Source: Fulvivirga marina (GTDB lineage: Bacteria > Bacteroidota > Bacteroidia > Cytophagales > Cyclobacteriaceae). From it: a stretch of DNA of 64,000 bases. The translations under genes were made by a program, and so were the position numbers. Shown here piece after piece: positions 15,983 to 24,500 of the stretch. A model generated the notes under the pieces. That model was not told where the DNA came from and made no database searches. It saw only the letters and a program-made list of their open reading frames with translations. Positions within the stretch are counted from its first letter, which is position 1; each line of letters starts with the position of its first letter. The stretch spans positions 357,622 through 421,621 of the forward strand of contig NZ_JAEUGD010000067.1 of NCBI RefSeq assembly GCF_016775155.1, read 5' to 3'.

Positions 15983-17332
15983 ATGGCGAGTATTTTAATA
16001 GTTGAAGATGATGCCTCTTTTGCAGCTATGCTAAAAGGTTTTCTAGCAAAGAATAAGTTTGAGTGCGACCATGTATCGAACGGGATAATGGCCCTAAGAA
16101 AGCTTAATGAAAAATCTTTTGACATTATACTCTCAGACCTTAAAATGCCTGACTTGGATGGCCTCGACCTCCTCAAAGAAATAAAAAAGAAAAGCCATGA
16201 ATGCGCTGTCATAATTATGACCAATTATGCGCATATTAAAAGTGCTGTCAAAGCTATTAAGCTCGGTGCATTCGAATACATAGCCAAGCCAATTAACCCC
16301 GACGAGCTATTAAGTATTACCTACAAAGCACTGAACGCAAAATCGCCCAAAGAAGAGCGTCCGATACCCATAACACCTAACTTTGAGTTTGTACACGGAC
16401 AAAGCCCCGACTTCCAAAGGATAATTCAACATGTAGGCTTGGTGGCCGAAACTGATATGTCAGTTCTGATACTGGGTGAAAGTGGCACAGGCAAAGAATA
16501 CATTGCACGCCTGATACATCAGAAAAGCAAAAGAAAAGACAAACCTTTTGTATCAATTGATTGCGGAGCCTTGTCAGAAAATCTCGCTGCCAGTGAACTG
16601 TTTGGTCATGTAAAGGGAGCCTTCACCGGAGCAATAAACGACAAAGACGGGCAGTTTCAGCTTGCAAACGGAGGTACGCTCTTTTTAGATGAAATTGGAA
16701 ATCTTTCTTATGAAGTACAGGTAAAACTGCTTCGCATATTGCAAGAAAGGAAAGTTCGCAAAGTAGGAGGCACCAAAGATTTCGACGTAGATGTCAGGCT
16801 AATTACCGCCACAAATGAAAGCCTTAGCCCTACGGCATCCTCTGATAATAACTTCAGAGAAGACCTATTTCACAGGATCAATGAATTCCAGATCAATATA
16901 CCTGCATTAAGGCAAAGGAAGCAAGATATTGAAATATATGCCCAGTATTTTCTGGGAAAAGCCAATCAAGAACTTAACCGCAGTGTCAAGGGCTTTTCCA
17001 ATGAAGCTATGGAGGTATTTTTGAACTACGACTGGCCTGGAAATATTCGAGAACTCAAAAACATGGTGCGCCGGTCAGTTTTACTTGAAACCGAAGAGTA
17101 CCTAGGCATTGACAATTTATCAGAACTAACCTCAGTAGAAAGCCTAGCTATGACCAACAAAGAACATAGCCAGCCCAAAGATTTGAAGACACTTGCAATT
17201 CAAAATGAAAAAGCACTGATAGCTCAAACTTTAAAGGATGTAAAATTCAATAAATCAAAGGCAGCACGGATTCTGAAAATTGACCGTTCCACACTATACA
17301 ATAAAATCAGGAAATATGAACTTGAAGTCTGA
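15983..17332 (+). CDS. sigma-54-dependent response regulator, NtrC family
   Basis: The 449-residue protein has three domains. The receiver (1-120) has acidic residues Glu8-Asp10, phospho-acceptor Asp52 in LSDLKMPD and Lys102 in IAKPINP. The AAA+ domain (about 135-370) has Walker A GESGTGKE at 165-172, the sigma-54-contacting GAFTGA loop at 212-217, and Walker B TLFLDEIG. A C-terminal Fis-type helix-turn-helix reads NKSKAARILKIDRSTLYNKIRKYE. It should activate sigma-54 promoters when phosphorylated. No histidine kinase is adjacent. It converges, 12 bp apart, with a receiver-Hpt gene that could feed it phosphate. Target genes are unknown. Confidence 0.95.
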   Translation: MASILIVEDDASFAAMLKGFLAKNKFECDHVSNGIMALRKLNEKSFDIILSDLKMPDLDGLDLLKEIKKKSHECAVIIMTNYAHIKSAVKAIKLGAFEYIAKPINPDELLSITYKALNAKSPKEERPIPITPNFEFVHGQSPDFQRIIQHVGLVAETDMSVLILGESGTGKEYIARLIHQKSKRKDKPFVSIDCGALSENLAASELFGHVKGAFTGAINDKDGQFQLANGGTLFLDEIGNLSYEVQVKLLRILQERKVRKVGGTKDFDVDVRLITATNESLSPTASSDNNFREDLFHRINEFQINIPALRQRKQDIEIYAQYFLGKANQELNRSVKGFSNEAMEVFLNYDWPGNIRELKNMVRRSVLLETEEYLGIDNLSELTSVESLAMTNKEHSQPKDLKTLAIQNEKALIAQTLKDVKFNKSKAARILKIDRSTLYNKIRKYELEV

Positions 17333-17344
17333 TCAGCTCAACCA

Positions 17345-18031
17345 TTAAAACCAAACCTGCTTACGAATACCGCTAAGCAATTTACCTGAATGATGTTCAA
17401 TTTGCTGTATATCATCCAAAATCTGTTTCTTGCTCATTTCAGAAGCATACAATTCTAGTTTTTGCAAAAGTTCAATCAACGAACCCTGATCATAATACGA
17501 CACCGAAGATAGCATTTTATGCGCAAGGCTTTCCACCTCCTTATTATTACCATTGCTGACCTCTCGTTTTAACATAAGAAGGTCTTTTTCATAGTTTTCA
17601 ATAAAAGTACTGACATACCTCCTCAGTAGCCCCTGATCTCCGCAGGCAAATTTGAGTACTTTACTAAGATTGACCTTTACTTCTTCCTCAGGCAATAGCT
17701 GTATAACTGCTTTTATACCTTGATCACTTAAGGGCTTTTCTATTACCAGATTTGCACCCGGCACCTCAACTGCTACCCCACTTAATACCACCAAGGAGTG
17801 AGTATGAGCCATTTTTATACTCTTTATTAATTGAGCAGGATCGTGTCCATGGACATGCAAGTCTGTAACCACAATATCGCACTTGTCTTGTTCCAGGGTT
17901 TTCATCAGCTCATCAAAGGAGGAGAAAGCATCTACAGAAAAACCAGCATTTTCAAATTGTGACTTAACCATCTGGCGTGTAAACTCATCATCTTCGAGGT
18001 AGATTATCCTTTTTTTGCTGCTTGCCATCAT
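17345..18031 (-). CDS. response-regulator receiver fused to a histidine phosphotransfer (Hpt) domain
   Basis: The 228-residue protein has an N-terminal receiver (about 7-112) with acidic pocket LEDDE (13-16), phospho-acceptor Asp57 in VVTDLHVHG, Ser84 and Lys99 in IEKP. The C-terminal Hpt four-helix domain (about 120-225) carries His171 in SLAHKMLSSVSYYD, the expected HK-x-x-S context. There is no kinase or output domain, so the protein looks like a relay piece between a hybrid kinase and a final regulator. It is convergent with the NtrC-type gene. That pairing suggests, but does not prove, that the two belong to one phosphorelay. The hybrid kinase would have to be encoded elsewhere. Confidence 0.88.
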   Translation of the reverse strand: MMASSKKRIIYLEDDEFTRQMVKSQFENAGFSVDAFSSFDELMKTLEQDKCDIVVTDLHVHGHDPAQLIKSIKMAHTHSLVVLSGVAVEVPGANLVIEKPLSDQGIKAVIQLLPEEEVKVNLSKVLKFACGDQGLLRRYVSTFIENYEKDLLMLKREVSNGNNKEVESLAHKMLSSVSYYDQGSLIELLQKLELYASEMSKKQILDDIQQIEHHSGKLLSGIRKQVWF

Positions 18032-18249
18032 AAAGTGTTACAAGCAAAAACCACACCTCAGTATGCAATTCCTGACTTCATTTTTGCCGGTGTTATTTCT
18101 TTTATTTTTCTTTGGATCACCAAAGGGATAAATATTTAGTAAAACCAATAAAAGCCCTCAATTTTAGAAACATATAGTTCATTACCTAAAACTTAAACAT
18201 GTATTGATCTACTAGTCATGCATGCGAATCATTTAAAGTTAATTATACC

Positions 18250-18996
18250 ATGAAATTATTAGAAGGAAAAACCGCACTTGTAACAGGAGCCTCAAAGGGT
18301 ATAGGATATGCCATTGCTCATAAATATGCGGAACAGGGTGCCAATGTTGCATTCACTTACCTATCCAGTGTTGAAAAAGGACAGGCCCTTGAAAAAGAGC
18401 TTCAGGAAAAAGGTATCAAAGCAAAAGGCTACAGATCAGATGCCTCTGATTTTGCTGCAGCAGAACAACTGATTAGCGATGTGGTTAATGATTTTGGTTC
18501 TTTAGATATTCTTGTTAACAATGCTGGGATCACAAAAGACAACCTTCTGCTCAGAATCAACGAAGCTGATTGGGATGATGTGATCAACATTAACCTGAAA
18601 TCTTGCTTCAATACGGTAAAAGCTGTCACCAAGACCATGATGAAGCAAAGAAGTGGTTCCATCATCAACATGACATCCGTGGTAGGATTAAAAGGTAATG
18701 CAGGACAAACCAACTACTCTGCCTCCAAAGCTGGCATAATAGGTTTTACCAAATCAGTTGCCCTTGAATTAGGGTCGAGAGGCATTAGGTCAAATGCAGT
18801 TGCCCCCGGCTTTATTGAAACTGAAATGACTGATAAATTAGATGAAAAAACTGTTCAGGGCTGGAGAGATGCCATTCCTCTTAAGCGAGGTGGAAGACCT
18901 GAAGATGTAGCTGATGCATGCGTTTATCTTGGCTCCGACATGTCATCTTACATCACCGGACAGGTGATCCAAGTTGATGGAGGTATGCTTACCTAA
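18250..18996 (+). CDS. fabG: 3-oxoacyl-[acyl-carrier-protein] reductase
   Basis: The 248-residue SDR reduces 3-oxoacyl-ACP with NADPH in fatty-acid elongation. Visible motifs are TGASKGIG (12-19), NNAG (90-93), and the triad Ser143, Tyr156 and Lys160 (YSASK). The C-terminal SYITGQVIQVDGGM is highly typical of FabG, and the length equals the usual 244-248. The 5' region shows no clear -7 box. A hairpin follows the stop. Other fatty-acid synthesis genes are not adjacent, though accD lies about 9 kb away. Confidence 0.92.
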   Translation: MKLLEGKTALVTGASKGIGYAIAHKYAEQGANVAFTYLSSVEKGQALEKELQEKGIKAKGYRSDASDFAAAEQLISDVVNDFGSLDILVNNAGITKDNLLLRINEADWDDVININLKSCFNTVKAVTKTMMKQRSGSIINMTSVVGLKGNAGQTNYSASKAGIIGFTKSVALELGSRGIRSNAVAPGFIETEMTDKLDEKTVQGWRDAIPLKRGGRPEDVADACVYLGSDMSSYITGQVIQVDGGMLT

Positions 18997-19007
18997 TGAT
19001 TATTCAC

Positions 19008-19035
19008 AGAGTCGTATGGTTAACCATGCGACTCT
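19008..19035 (+). terminator. hairpin after fabG
   Basis: AGAGTCGTATGGTT pairs with AACCATGCGACTCT over 14 bp with one G-U pair. The T-run is short (TTTA), so the hairpin may attenuate rather than fully end transcription before the radical SAM gene. Confidence 0.6.
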
Positions 19036-19125
19036 TTACCTCAAGCAAATTTCCCTATTACGGTTACCTCAATATAACTCCCCCGGAACCATTGGCAGAT
19101 GAAAAAGTAATCGTAACTTCAACAA

Positions 19126-20103
19126 ATGCGACTCATTTCACACCCTGTATTATGCAATTACTATGTCACTTACAGGTGTAATGCGCGCTGTAGTTTTTGC
19201 GATATTTGGGAGCGCCCATCTCCATACATTGACTTACACACTGCTGAAAGGAACTTCAAAGATCTAAAAAGACTGGGGGTGAAAGTGATTGACTTCACTG
19301 GAGGTGAACCGCTACTACACAGGGAGATAGACAAACTATTGAACCTTGCTAAAGACTATGGCTTCATTACCACCCTAACGACCAATTGCCTGCTTTATCC
19401 GAAATGGGCGGAGAGACTAAAAGGGAAAGTTGACATGCTACACTTTTCACTCGACTCTCCTGTTAAAGAAAAACATAACCAGTCCAGAGGTGTAGATTGT
19501 TATGATTTTTTAGTTGAATCAATCGTCCAAGCCAAAATGCTAGGTGAAAAACCAGACATACTTTTCACCGTATTTGAAACTAATGTACACCAAATAGAGG
19601 AAGTCTACCACAAATTCTGCAAACCTAATAAACTTGTGCTCATCCTTAATCCCATCTTCGAGTACAACAACGTCGAAACAGGAGAAAAATTTTCAGTGGC
19701 AACTTTACAGCAATTAAAGGGATGGACTAAAAAGCCCGGGGTTTATCTCAATGAGGCCTTTATCCAATTAAGAAAAGATGGGGGAAACCATGTAAATAAC
19801 CCTATTTGCAAGGCAGCAAGCTCCACAATAGTTATCTCGCCAAAAAATGAACTGGTGCTACCTTGCTACCATTTAGGCCTTAAGTCGCTCTCTATAAATG
19901 ACAACCTCTACCAACTTTATAAATCAGGGGAGGTGCAAAACCTGATTTCACTGGAAGGCAAACACCCCCAATGTGAGGGCTGTACGATTAATTGCTATAT
20001 GCAACCATCCTTTACTGTAGAACTCAATAAATATTGGTGGAAGGCCCTGCCCAGCACCATCAAATACAACCGTATGAAGGGCACATGGAAACAGTTGCTT
20101 TAG
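19126..20103 (+). CDS. radical SAM protein with C-terminal cysteine-rich (SPASM/twitch-like) region
   Basis: The 325-residue protein starts with the radical SAM cluster motif CNARCSFC (Cys18, Cys22, Cys25) and has the GGEP motif at 59-62, which contacts S-adenosylmethionine. It opens almost directly at the barrel, with no N-terminal extra domain. The C-terminal third holds further cysteines (CKAASS, LPCYH, HPQCEGC, NCYM) in a pattern that could bind one or two auxiliary iron-sulfur clusters, as in SPASM or twitch domains. Such enzymes often modify peptides or make cofactors. No peptide precursor or maturation partner is recognisable beside it; it follows fabG by 130 bp. The substrate is unknown. 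Confidence 0.85.
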   Translation: MRLISHPVLCNYYVTYRCNARCSFCDIWERPSPYIDLHTAERNFKDLKRLGVKVIDFTGGEPLLHREIDKLLNLAKDYGFITTLTTNCLLYPKWAERLKGKVDMLHFSLDSPVKEKHNQSRGVDCYDFLVESIVQAKMLGEKPDILFTVFETNVHQIEEVYHKFCKPNKLVLILNPIFEYNNVETGEKFSVATLQQLKGWTKKPGVYLNEAFIQLRKDGGNHVNNPICKAASSTIVISPKNELVLPCYHLGLKSLSINDNLYQLYKSGEVQNLISLEGKHPQCEGCTINCYMQPSFTVELNKYWWKALPSTIKYNRMKGTWKQLL

Positions 20104-20214
20104 TGCTTTTCAAAAAAAGCTAATTAACTTGATTTACTACTGACATAAGGCTGTCACTACTCTCTATTTTCTTGCATATAAGAAATTAACGATCCTTTTA
20201 ATATTAAACAAATA

Positions 20215-21138
20215 ATGACAAGCCTTGTTTATCCCAAAACTCAAACTGCTGTAGTAGAGACGGTAATTTACAAAATCAAACCAGACCATTCTGACGATTT
20301 TGAAGAAGTACTTTCTATAGCCCGCTCAACAATAGAAAAGTTTCCCGGTTTTATAGAGTATAAAGCTCTGAGATCAATTAGCAGGGACCTATTATTTATT
20401 GATCTTGTAAAATGGAATTCAATAGACTTGGCCAGAAAGGCAGAGCTAGAATCTTTTATAGCTGTCTTTGATGAAATCCTCATAATGGATCATTTTGAAC
20501 CATTCACAGATGACATCACTCGGCATATAAGAAAACTGGATCTATTCAGGGCAGACCCTAATTATTACCAAGCCAGCCAAGAACCTCATATCATTGAACT
20601 CAAACCATTGAAATATTTATCAATTAAAGGTATTGGCACTCCTGAAAATATGAATTTCAAAAATGCTGTAGAGGCTATTTATTCTATCTCTTACAACTTG
20701 AAGTTTACAAGTAAGTCTATAGGTAAAGACTTTGTAGTTGCTAAAATGGAGGGGCAATGGTGGGTAGAGTCAGGGGCACCCATTGCCGAGGCGCCACCTG
20801 AAGAATGGCAATGGAACATCCTGATACGTATGCCAGAGTTCATAAGTACGAATAAAGTCGATAAAGCGGTAGAAGAGGTAATTCATAAAAATAACATCTC
20901 ACTGGCCAACGAGGTACAGCTCATAACACTTAATGAATCCCGAAGCGTTCAAATAATGCATACTGGCTCTTATAATGATGAAAAGTCAACTATTGATAGA
21001 CTAATGAAATTTATCCGTGAACATAGTCTAAAAGTGAATGGATATCACCACGAAATTTTTGTTTCAGACCCTCGCAATACTCCAATTGAAAAGCTAAAAA
21101 CGATCATACGATACCCAGTGAAGCAGGCAGTCAATTAA
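20215..21138 (+). CDS. ABM-like domain fused to a GyrI-like small-molecule-binding domain
   Basis: The 307-residue cytoplasmic protein seems to join two domains. Residues about 10-105 (AVVETVIYKIKPDHSDDFEEVL, FPGFIEYKALRS, DLVKWNS) resemble the antibiotic-biosynthesis monooxygenase/dimeric alpha-beta barrel fold. Residues about 125-305 (IIELKPLKYLSIKGIG, WWVESGAP, EEWQWNILIRMPEFI, QIMHTGSYNDEKSTIDRL) resemble GyrI-like effector-binding domains in their Lin2189-like form. There is no DNA-binding domain. The pairing suggests binding or turnover of a small, possibly toxic molecule, but neither ligand nor reaction can be named. It is a single gene followed by two short direct repeats. Confidence 0.75.
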   Translation: MTSLVYPKTQTAVVETVIYKIKPDHSDDFEEVLSIARSTIEKFPGFIEYKALRSISRDLLFIDLVKWNSIDLARKAELESFIAVFDEILIMDHFEPFTDDITRHIRKLDLFRADPNYYQASQEPHIIELKPLKYLSIKGIGTPENMNFKNAVEAIYSISYNLKFTSKSIGKDFVVAKMEGQWWVESGAPIAEAPPEEWQWNILIRMPEFISTNKVDKAVEEVIHKNNISLANEVQLITLNESRSVQIMHTGSYNDEKSTIDRLMKFIREHSLKVNGYHHEIFVSDPRNTPIEKLKTIIRYPVKQAVN

Positions 21139-21185
21139 AGTGACACCTCGAGAGGTAACCCAAAAATCAGAATTATTTTCTTTAT

Positions 21186-21217
21186 TTCATCGACAAATAT
21201 GTTGATTCATCGACAAA
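21186..21217. repeat. two 12-bp direct repeats spaced two helical turns apart
   Basis: TTCATCGACAAA occurs at 21186-21197 and again at 21206-21217. The 20-bp start-to-start spacing puts both copies on the same DNA face, as in a tandem operator. They lie between the ABM/GyrI-like gene and the 68-residue gene, 96 bp before the latter. Confidence 0.5.
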
Positions 21218-21312
21218 AAACTCAAAATAGAGTAAAAAATTGGGTTCTTTTAAAATAACCACAAATAAAATACTGATTTAAATCGTTATCAGTTTTTAAG
21301 ACAAATAAAACC

Positions 21313-21519
21313 ATGCAAAACGAGAGAAAAGAAATCAAGTTAAAAAGAGCCCTGATACTTGGGAACTTTTACAACAAAAGCGTTCGTATCGTTAAGGTCA
21401 TTAACGAAGGTTATGAAACCATTGTCGACACTGTTATAGGTTTGAAGCAAGACCTAGTTTTAACTAAAGGAGGTTTATCAATCCCCAAAGCTTCTATAAA
21501 GACCATATATCAGCTTTGA
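21313..21519 (+). CDS. short protein of unknown function (68 aa)
   Basis: A 68-residue basic protein (MQNERKEIKLKRALILGNFYN...) has predicted beta-rich character with alternating hydrophobic residues (SVRIVKVINEGYETIVDTVIGLKQDLVLTKGG). It has no signal peptide, membrane segment or known motif. An ATG in good context, a free-standing position and normal codon use support it as a real gene. It ends 26 bp from the convergent 1240-residue gene, with only a weak hairpin between them (AGCC/GGCT near 21527-21542). I do not recognise the family. Confidence 0.6.
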   Translation: MQNERKEIKLKRALILGNFYNKSVRIVKVINEGYETIVDTVIGLKQDLVLTKGGLSIPKASIKTIYQL

Positions 21520-21545
21520 CATTTAAGGCAGCCTAAAAGGCTTTC

Positions 21546-24500
21546 TTAAAACATAAATCCTAACCGGATATAAAAAAGAGTTTCCTCCACGGAGTGGCCC
21601 ACTTCGGCAGATACAACTGCTGTGTTAAAAGGAGCAATCCAAAGTCCTCCTCCATATCCGTGATGCCATAAGTTGGAATCTTCACCGTCCAACCAAACTC
21701 TTCCTATATCGTTGAAAGCCAATATCCCCATACTGGCGGGAAATATATATGTGCGAAAAGAAAGCAGATTCCAACGCACTTCAAAATTATTAAATAGCTT
21801 ACTATCACCATAAAATCGTGTTTTGCGGTATCCACGCAACTCCGACTTACCATCTAATACCTGTGCTTGATAAAATTCATAATCACCCAAATTCGTACCA
21901 ACACCGAAGCGTGTAGCCATTGTAAATGAAGAAGGTAGCTTTAATGTATAGTAGAATGCAAGAGAAGAGCTAAGTGATGAAAAAGTCTTTTGCGCATGAC
22001 TGATTCCGGTAAGTACTGACGCCTCATTACTCCAGAAAACCCCGGAAGTAGTTATTAGTGAACTATTGCGCTTATCAAAAGTCAGGTTTATCGCCCCTCC
22101 GGTATAGCTTTTGTAAATATCAAAGTCTATTTCACCGGTAGCATTACTATAGTCGGTAATAAAACGATCATCACCTTCAATATCCTCAATCTCAATAGCC
22201 TGGAATTTATGAGAAACAGAAAATGTTGCAAAACCTCCAATTCTCTTGTAAAGACCAATATCCGAAGACATTTCCTGAAAACGCAGTCTGTAATAGCTGA
22301 TTGAACGCCCTACATTAGTTGTTTCATCAATATCCTGGTTAAATTCACTTTCATTCCCCAGACCAAAGAAGTTATTTACATAATTAGGTTGCTTCACACT
22401 GAGCTTCACGCTTAAATTCCAGTCACTGACTGCATCGATAAAATCTCCTGAATACCTAAAATCATATGATGAGGTTTTCAATGCATAACTTGCCAATAAT
22501 GTATGCTTGCTCTTATATGGTTCCTTTCTAAAGCCATGAGTAGTATACATAAATCCACCTCCGACAAACAGGCCATCATCTGGGTTAAGATTTCCCGTAA
22601 CCAATGGCATTAATACATCATATTTAAATTCCTTTCGATTATAATAATGCACTTTAGGGTTACTTGACAACCGCTTTTTACTTTCTGCATTAAGTTCAAT
22701 ATCATTACCAGTTCTGGTATCATAAAAAATATTTCTACGACCCAGGCCAGCTACATGCGACTGGTCCTTCATTATATCCTCATCTTCTCCACCTATTACT
22801 CGTACTTTAATACTTCCTTTACTATCTCCCTCAATCAAAAATTCATCTTCTCCCCCCAAACCATATAACCTCACTTCCTCTGTTTCTCCTAATTTAAAAA
22901 GTCGACTGTAGATCTTTTTCTTTTTTTCACCGTCTTTCTTCATCTTAAGAACCTCAACATGCACATCTCCATTCGCAAGCCTTTTAACATGGAAATATTC
23001 ATGCTTATCACTACCAACTACATCAACTTCCCTGGCCAGGAACAGGTAGTGCTCCAAAGCATAACCCTTCAGCTTATCTCTCCTGGCTTTTATTTTAGCT
23101 ACAACCTCTTTTCCGTGTAATGCATAGATTGAATCTGGCCATTGCCGTATGGCTGCCTCAATTTCAGCATCAGTCAGGTCGTTTTGAATAGCCTCAGCGG
23201 CAGCCTCCCAATCTTCTTTAGAAAGCCCTGTAAGAAATGACCTGTCAAAGTATCGTGCATTGAACATAAAACCTGAAGGCCATCTTACGTCATAATCAAA
23301 ACCCTCAAGTTTTGGCAAAGCCCACCTTCTACTTACCAGGCCAGGAAGCAGGCCTTCATTTACAAAAAACACCTGATCACGGTCACGAGGAATTGGTCGA
23401 TACAAATCACCTTTCTCTCCTTTTTTTTCAAATTTAGCCCAACGCCACTGGTCATCATGTCGATCCCAGTCCCCTATTACCAAATCAAAAAGACGAGATT
23501 TCAGTACAAATTGCTGATCTACTTCATTATCGTTATCATCAACCAACTTATCCAATACTTTCGAGGTACTTACAATCTTTTCAGAGTTACCAAAAAATGA
23601 AGCATCAGACCAGTCATCATCAGGCCTCTCTTCATAGAGCGCCAGAGTATTTGCAAAGGTACTTTGATAATCCCCAAACCTTGGGTCATCAGGAATATAT
23701 ACCAACTTGGGGTTGGTATGATAAATACCAACTGCTTCTGCAAGAGGAGGAATAACAAAGGCTCCATAAGGATGCGCTGCGGAAATCTGATCCTGCACTA
23801 AGTCAACTGCAAAAGTCTCTCGTAAGAAAGCAGGAACGGCATTCTCTGGGTACTTCTCTACAGATCTTAAAACATATTGCTTTCCGTTAGAAGCTTCAAG
23901 CCGAAGGGATTTAGTCTGCATACCCCCTCCACGCTGCACAATCTTTAGCCCTCCATGCTCACCACCAATATCAAATACAGGAACTTCAATTTTTTGCCTC
24001 CACTCAGCTCGATAGTTTGCCCCCATTAGCTTTTCTCCCAGCCCCTTTTTGACTCCGTATTGATTACTCGCACTGGCAAAAACAACACTGTCTTTAAGAT
24101 CAAATTTTTGCACAAACTCCTCTGAAGTAAGCTTTGGCTGGAAGCTTTTTTTAAATAGTGTTTTTTCGAAAGACAATTTACCTGAAGCACTTTCCTTTGA
24201 GGGTTTCCAAAACTCTACACGCACCTCTCCATTCTTGTAAAAATCTAACCGGGCAAACCCATTAACAGACTCCGTATACTCTGCATAACCTTTGGTACGC
24301 ACATATTCTGTTTTGCAACCGGAACCACTGACGATATAGTGTATGCTATCTTTATTGATATACTGCAAAGCATGCTCATGGCCTGAAACATGAATGAGGT
24401 TTGGATAGTTTTCAAAAATATTGACCATACTATTTCGCATGGCTTTATACTTCGGGTGCGAAATATCTTGAATATTACCGAAAACTTTGCGAAAGAAGGG

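Noticed and set aside
18996-19181. Open frame of 61 codons starting within the TAATG at the fabG stop, as a possible coupled small gene.
   Set aside because: It runs through the hairpin after fabG into the start of the radical SAM gene in another frame, and its sequence has no recognisable character.
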